Assembly: GCF_001528665.1 (NCBI RefSeq)
Contig: NZ_BBYJ01000020.1
Span: 97,575-161,574 of the forward strand
Reading direction: 5' to 3'
Source: Microtetraspora malaysiensis
GTDB taxonomy: Bacteria > Actinomycetota > Actinomycetes > Streptosporangiales > Streptosporangiaceae
Length of the DNA stretch: 64,000 nucleotides
The position numbers were made by a program, and so were the translations under genes. Below are positions 60,756-64,000 of the stretch, one piece after another. The notes under the pieces are model-generated. The model ran no database searches and was not told the origin of the DNA. It was given only the letters and a program-made list of their open reading frames with translations. Each line of letters begins with the position of its first letter. Positions within the stretch are counted from its first letter, which is position 1.

Positions 60756-61259
60756 ATGGCGCGAAATGTGCCTCTAGCCGGCGCTGCCGTCGGTCTCGTC
60801 CTCCTCATCGGTGGCGTGTACGGCATGAGCTCCCTGTCCACCATGTCCTGGGGCGTGCCGGTCTTCATCATCGGGCTGTTCCTGCTGATCATCGGGGTGA
60901 TCGTGTTCACCACCGGGCTGGCCGGAGGGCAGGGGGCCTCCACCGGCGTGCTGGGGCGGATGAAGGACTTCATGGGGACGGGCAACCAGGAGCTGATCGG
61001 CTCCGGCGTCCCCTCCCGCGCCCTGATCACCGCGATGCGGGACACCGGGACGACGGTGAACGACCAGGTGGTCGTCGCCTTCGATCTCCAGGTCCAGCCC
61101 GCGGGCGCGGCGCCGTATCCGGTGAGCCACCGCCAGATCCTGCCGCGCCTCCTGATGGGTGCCGTCCTTCCTGGCCGGGTCGTCCAGATCTGGACCGATC
61201 CCGCGAACCCGCAGCGCCTGGCCATCGACTGGTCGGCCCTCCCGGCCCAGAACACCTGA
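60756..61259 (+). CDS. Membrane protein with two helices, unknown function
   Basis: The 167-residue protein has two helices (VPLAGAAVGLVLLIGGVYGM and VPVFIIGLFLLIIGVIVFTTGL) followed by a soluble part of about 100 residues (PSRALITAMRDTGTTVNDQVVVAFDLQVQP) like that of bacterial proteins with a DUF3592-type beta domain. ATG 60756 is chosen; ATG 60723 is an alternative. It is divergent from the LCP genes and precedes the trpS leader. Confidence 0.72.
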   Translation: MARNVPLAGAAVGLVLLIGGVYGMSSLSTMSWGVPVFIIGLFLLIIGVIVFTTGLAGGQGASTGVLGRMKDFMGTGNQELIGSGVPSRALITAMRDTGTTVNDQVVVAFDLQVQPAGAAPYPVSHRQILPRLLMGAVLPGRVVQIWTDPANPQRLAIDWSALPAQNT

Positions 61260-61332
61260 GATCCGGTACGGCGGCCCCGTGCCGGACCCTCATTGTGCAA
61301 CCGGCATGGTGTTCCCGCTGCGAAAGCGAAAG

Positions 61333-61338
61333 TATGCT
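61333..61338 (+). promoter_or_regulatory. -10 element of the trpS leader transcript
   Basis: TATGCT lies 6 nt before the leader-peptide ATG at 61345, and no ribosome binding site is present, so the leader is probably translated from the 5' end. The -35 is unclear. Confidence 0.5.
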
Positions 61339-61344
61339 TCTTCC

Positions 61345-61386
61345 ATGCATCGTTCGTCGTGCCTGAGCTGGTGGCGCTCCTCGTAG
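61345..61386 (+). CDS. Trp leader peptide (13 codons, two adjacent Trp)
   Basis: The frame encodes MHRSSCLSWWRSS with tandem TGG codons at 61369-61374, ending in TAG. It lies 120 bp before trpS and just before an attenuator hairpin set, the classical layout for ribosome-mediated transcription attenuation. When charged tRNA-Trp is scarce, the ribosome should stall at the Trp codons and free downstream pairing. A Trp-codon leader controls the auxiliary trpS of Streptomyces coelicolor, which supports the reading. Confidence 0.82.
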   Translation: MHRSSCLSWWRSS

Positions 61387-61396
61387 GAGCGGCCAC
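61371..61396 (+). promoter_or_regulatory. Pause hairpin of the trpS attenuator
   Basis: GTGGC-GCTCCT (61371-61381) pairs with AGGAGC-G-GCCAC (61385-61396), with loop CGT and one bulged G. It covers the second Trp codon and the leader stop, so a stalled ribosome would open it. Confidence 0.65.
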
Positions 61397-61413
61397 ACAC
61401 TCACGCGCGACCC

Positions 61414-61440
61414 GGGGCCGTTCGGATGGACGGCCCTTTT
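61414..61440 (+). terminator. Attenuator terminator before trpS
   Basis: GGGCCGT (61415-61421) pairs with ACGGCCC (61430-61436) around an 8-nt loop, followed by TTTT. CGGCC at 61390-61394 can pair instead with GGCCG at 61416-61420 and would destroy this stem, acting as the antiterminator. Confidence 0.75.
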
Positions 61441-61505
61441 GCTGCTCTCCCTTGAGACGGGGCCTCCTCCGGATGGCGTACCAGCCACCGACCAGGAGGA
61501 AGCTC

Positions 61506-62660
61506 ATGACCACCGCCTTCACCCCCCTGTCCACAGACGACGAGGGGATATCCACAGGCGATCCACGTACGTCCGTGATGACCGCCGCGACGACTGGCGG
61601 GACGACCGCCGGGGTGGTCGCCGCCCGGCAGCGCAGCGCCGAGCTGGAGGAACTCATCCGGCAGAACCCCGGACGGTTCCGGGTCCTCACCGGGGACCGG
61701 CCCACCGGACGGCTGCACCTGGGCCACTACTTCGGCACTCTCCACAACCGCGTCCGGCTCCAGCGGCTGGGGGTGGAGACCTTCCTGATCATCGCCGACT
61801 ACCAGGTCCTGACCGACCGGGACATCGCCGACCGACTGGACGAGCATGTCGAGGACCTGCTCCTGGACTACCTCGCGGCGGGCATCGATCCCGAGCGGAC
61901 CACGATCTTCGCGCACAGCGCCATCCCCGCGCTCAACCAGTTACTGCTGCCGTTCCTCAGCCTGGTCTCGGTCGCCGAGCTGGGCCGCAACCCCACCGTC
62001 AAGGACGAGATCGCCCACTCCCGCCAGTCCGCGGTCAGCGGCCTGATGTTCACCTACCCCGCCCACCAGGCCGCGGACATCCTGTTCTGCAAGGCCAACC
62101 TGGTCCCGGTCGGCCAGGACCAGCTTCCCCACCTGGAGCTCACCCGCACCATCGCCCGCCGGTTCAACGACCGGTACGGCAGCGGCGCGGCCCCGGTCTT
62201 CCCGGAACCCGACGCCCTGCTGTCGGCCGCGCCGCTGCTGCTGGGCACCGACGGCGCCAAGATGAGCAAGAGCCGGGGCAACGCCGTCAGTCTTGCCGCC
62301 ACCGCCGACGAGACCGCCCGGCTCATCCGCGGCGCGAAGACCGACCCGGACCGGCACATCACGTACGACCCGGCCGCCCGGCCCGAGGTGTCCAGCCTCG
62401 TCCTGCTGGCGGCGCTGTGTCTCGGCCGCGATCCGCACGACGTGGCGGCGGACATCGGCGACAAGGGCGCCGCCGCGCTGAAGGCGACCGTGACCGAGGC
62501 CGTCAACGAGCACCTCGCCCCGATCCGCGACCGCCGCGCCCGCTACGCCCAGGACCTCGGCTACGTACGCCGCATCCTCCGCGACGGCAACGAGATCGCC
62601 AACGAGGTCGCGCAGACCACCCTCGACGAGGTGCGGGCCGCGATGAAGACCCTCTATTGA
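61506..62660 (+). CDS. trpS: Tryptophanyl-tRNA synthetase, probably auxiliary (antibiotic-resistant type)
   Basis: The 384-residue class I synthetase has the HIGH-like motif in GDRPTGRLHLGHYFGTLHNR, the Trp-binding region LTDRDIADRLDEHVEDLL, GQDQLPHLELTRTIARRFN and KMSKS (GAKMSKSRGN). The sequence style resembles Streptomyces TrpRS1, the indolmycin-resistant auxiliary enzyme, and it is preceded by a Trp leader and attenuator. ATG 61506 follows CAGGAGGA. The N-terminal 40 residues form a low-complexity tail. A housekeeping trpS should lie elsewhere in the genome. Confidence 0.93.
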   Translation: MTTAFTPLSTDDEGISTGDPRTSVMTAATTGGTTAGVVAARQRSAELEELIRQNPGRFRVLTGDRPTGRLHLGHYFGTLHNRVRLQRLGVETFLIIADYQVLTDRDIADRLDEHVEDLLLDYLAAGIDPERTTIFAHSAIPALNQLLLPFLSLVSVAELGRNPTVKDEIAHSRQSAVSGLMFTYPAHQAADILFCKANLVPVGQDQLPHLELTRTIARRFNDRYGSGAAPVFPEPDALLSAAPLLLGTDGAKMSKSRGNAVSLAATADETARLIRGAKTDPDRHITYDPAARPEVSSLVLLAALCLGRDPHDVAADIGDKGAAALKATVTEAVNEHLAPIRDRRARYAQDLGYVRRILRDGNEIANEVAQTTLDEVRAAMKTLY

Positions 62661-62747
62661 AGGGCGGCCTTCCCCGGCGATGGAAAGCCCTCGCGCGACG
62701 GTGAGACCCGGCGAGGACCGAAGCCCCGGAAGGTGATCCGAGCGACG

Positions 62748-62774
62748 GGCCCTGGGCATTCGCCCAGGGCCTTT
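62748..62774 (+). terminator. Intrinsic terminator after trpS
   Basis: GGCCCTGGGC (62748-62757) pairs with GCCCAGGGCC (62762-62771) around ATTC, followed by TTTGCG. Confidence 0.8.
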
Positions 62775-63349
62775 GCGCTGCCTGGAGGCCCTTCGGTCGC
62801 CGCCCCGCCGCCCCGCCGCCCCGCCGGTCCGCCCGCTCGCCTGTGCGGCCGCACACGCCCCCGCGCCGTCCCCCGTGCGGCCGTCGCCGTCGCTGACACT
62901 CCGGTTGCCGCGGCAACCCTGTATCCCCCGTATATGGAGCCCCGACGCGGGAAGTCGATCACTGCCTGTCCGCCCACGGTCTCGGGCGGGACTTCAGCAC
63001 GGGGAACTCTGAAGCGCGGAGTTCGGGCATGTAGAAGTTCCGCATGGGCGCCCCGCGCGTGGAGTTCGGTCATGCGCGAGTTCTGGCACACAGATGCCCG
63101 GCAAGCTGACTTCCGACGCGTGCAGCCTGGCGCGTGGAGCCCCGGTAGATGGGAATTCCGGAACGCGGGTCCCGCACAGTTCGGCATGCTGCCGCGCCGG
63201 TCGGTGGGCGGGCTCGGCCCGCCACCGGTGATCGATCGCCGCGATCAACCTCGCCGATCACGGCTGGCGGGTCGTGGCTCGCGGGTCGCGGATCACTGAC
63301 CGCGGATCACTGACCGCGGATCGCGGATGGCTGTTCGCGGGATTGTTGG
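62775..63349. other. Intergenic region with imperfect repeats and no supported gene
   Basis: This 575-bp stretch holds a CCGCC-rich run near 62800-62830, imperfect copies of a segment containing GAGTTCGG and CATG (for example 63017-63035 and 63060-63077), and the 14-bp tandem repeat at 63288. Frames on both strands here are Arg/Pro-rich, lack ribosome binding sites and match no family, so I call none. Confidence 0.6.
63288..63322 (+). repeat. 14-bp tandem repeat
   Basis: GCGGATCACTGACC occurs twice in direct succession (63288-63301, 63302-63315) and a third copy begins GCGGATC. It lies just after the end of the HNH gene. Confidence 0.85.
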
Positions 63350-64000
63350 TCACTGTCTGTCGGTCCAGCGTCGGGGGCGGAGCTTGGAATACCGGTGGAA
63401 CCGCATCGACACGGTCCCATCCCCTTCATCGATCACCTCTACCCGATCGGGGTGACGGGACTTCCACTTGTTGTCCGCGGCGCACAACGGCGCGAGGTTG
63501 TTCAGGTCGGTGCGGCCGGTCGGGTACCAGGGTTCGATGTGGTCGATCTCGGCCAGGTAGGCGGGGACGTCGCAGCCTTCGCGGCAGCAGGTCCGGTACG
63601 TGGCCAGGATTGCTTCCCGCTGGTCGGCTGAGGCCAGCCGGCGTGCCCGCCCGAAGTCCTTCATGATGCCGTCCGCGTCGCGGAGCACCCGCCTCAGTTC
63701 GGCGGTGTAGGCCATCCGGCGCGCATCGGCGGCGGGGATCGGGGTGCCGTCCTCCAGAAAGGCTGGTTCTTCTGATTGGCCGGTCAGGGTCTGCTCGGTG
63801 ACCGATACGTGCATCACGGTGCGCCTGCCGCCCTGCGACAGGCGGATGGCGAGGGCGTCGGCCATACGGCGGGGGCGGCTACGCAGGTCGGTGCTGTCGG
63901 TCTTGGCCGCCAGCGGTTCCAGCCAGGTCTTCAGCTGCATCTTCAACTCGGGGTCGAGCAGCCCGCTGACGCGGCCCATCCCATCGGCGGTGTCGGAGAT
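63350..64000 (-). CDS. DUF222/HNH endonuclease domain protein, cut by the window edge
   Basis: At least 216 residues are visible; the frame stays open through the right edge, with TADGMGRVSGLLDPELK at the visible start, which is the end of a DUF222 domain. The C-terminus has the HNH core: RTCCREGCDVPAYLAEIDHIEPWYPTGRTDLNNLAPLCAADNKWK, with paired cysteines for structural zinc and the DHI histidine. Such proteins occur in many divergent copies in actinomycete genomes; some are associated with mobile or selfish elements. The true start lies beyond base 64000. Confidence 0.88.
   Translation of the reverse strand: MSDTADGMGRVSGLLDPELKMQLKTWLEPLAAKTDSTDLRSRPRRMADALAIRLSQGGRRTVMHVSVTEQTLTGQSEEPAFLEDGTPIPAADARRMAYTAELRRVLRDADGIMKDFGRARRLASADQREAILATYRTCCREGCDVPAYLAEIDHIEPWYPTGRTDLNNLAPLCAADNKWKSRHPDRVEVIDEGDGTVSMRFHRYSKLRPRRWTDRQ

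Noticed and set aside
62654..63299. Frames of 177-188 codons on both strands
   Set aside because: They cross the trpS terminator and the repeat-rich gap and look Arg/Pro-rich without motifs.
63288..63322. Possible CRISPR repeat
   Set aside because: The copies are directly adjacent without spacers and only about 2.5 units exist; it is a simple tandem repeat.

Overview
The window is high-GC DNA from an actinomycete, most likely a filamentous member of the Streptosporangiales (for example a Microbispora, Nonomuraea or Streptosporangium relative). The order is an inference from gene content and from the frequent leaderless or GTG starts; no 16S rRNA gene is present. The conserved block rpsF-ssb-rpsR-rplI-dnaB at the left, with DnaA-box-like sites before dnaB, and dnaX/recR/lysC/asd in the middle are core chromosome. 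I see no complete insertion sequence, prophage or CRISPR array.

Layout. 1-2 kb: start of an unidentified minus-strand gene, then rpsF-ssb-rpsR-rplI. 2-4.6 kb: polar amino acid ABC importer (lipoprotein, permease, ATPase). 4.7-6 kb: MATE exporter. 6.4-9 kb: dnaB interrupted by a 412-residue intein. 9-13 kb: patatin-like lipase, secreted HNH nuclease, metallophosphoesterase, SRPBCC protein, XRE regulator. 13-21 kb: ABC-2 drug exporter and two NarL-type two-component systems around an alpha/beta hydrolase, then a stand-alone beta clamp. 22-26 kb: FadR-type and XRE-TPR regulators, small membrane proteins, upp. 26-30 kb: two tandem tadA-associated proteins, tadA, tRNA-Ser(CGA), a zinc metallopeptidase, tRNA-Ser(GGA) and the SRP RNA. 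30-36 kb: dnaX, ybaB, recR, a DUF5063 gene, lysC-asd. 36-44 kb: mixed accessory genes (M15-like protein, TetR and HxlR regulators, a C39-like fragment, YkvA, amidohydrolase, SURF1, methyltransferase). 44-47 kb: a large SARP/AfsR regulator. 48-52 kb: GNAT, aminotransferase with divergent LysR, rnhB. 52-53 kb: SCO5389-family protein and CooC-like ATPase behind a Zur-like operator. 53-58 kb: Rrf2 regulator and complete sulfate importer. 58-60.6 kb: two LCP cell-wall ligases. 61-63 kb: an auxiliary trpS behind a Trp-codon leader peptide and attenuator. The right edge holds a cut-off DUF222/HNH gene.

Most notable: (1) the DnaB intein sits in the P-loop, begins with Ala, and carries the Trp-Cys-Thr triplet of class 3 inteins plus a two-motif LAGLIDADG domain with a cysteine-rich, zinc-ribbon-like insert; (2) trpS is preceded by a 13-codon leader with two adjacent Trp codons, a pause hairpin, a possible antiterminator and an intrinsic terminator; (3) a Zur-box-like palindrome lies in the promoter of the CooC-like ATPase; (4) smaller puzzles are a stand-alone C39-like protein, a histidine kinase with membrane helices after its ATPase domain, a 97-nt nested inverted repeat, a 42-bp dispersed repeat and a 15-bp tandem repeat inside cysW.
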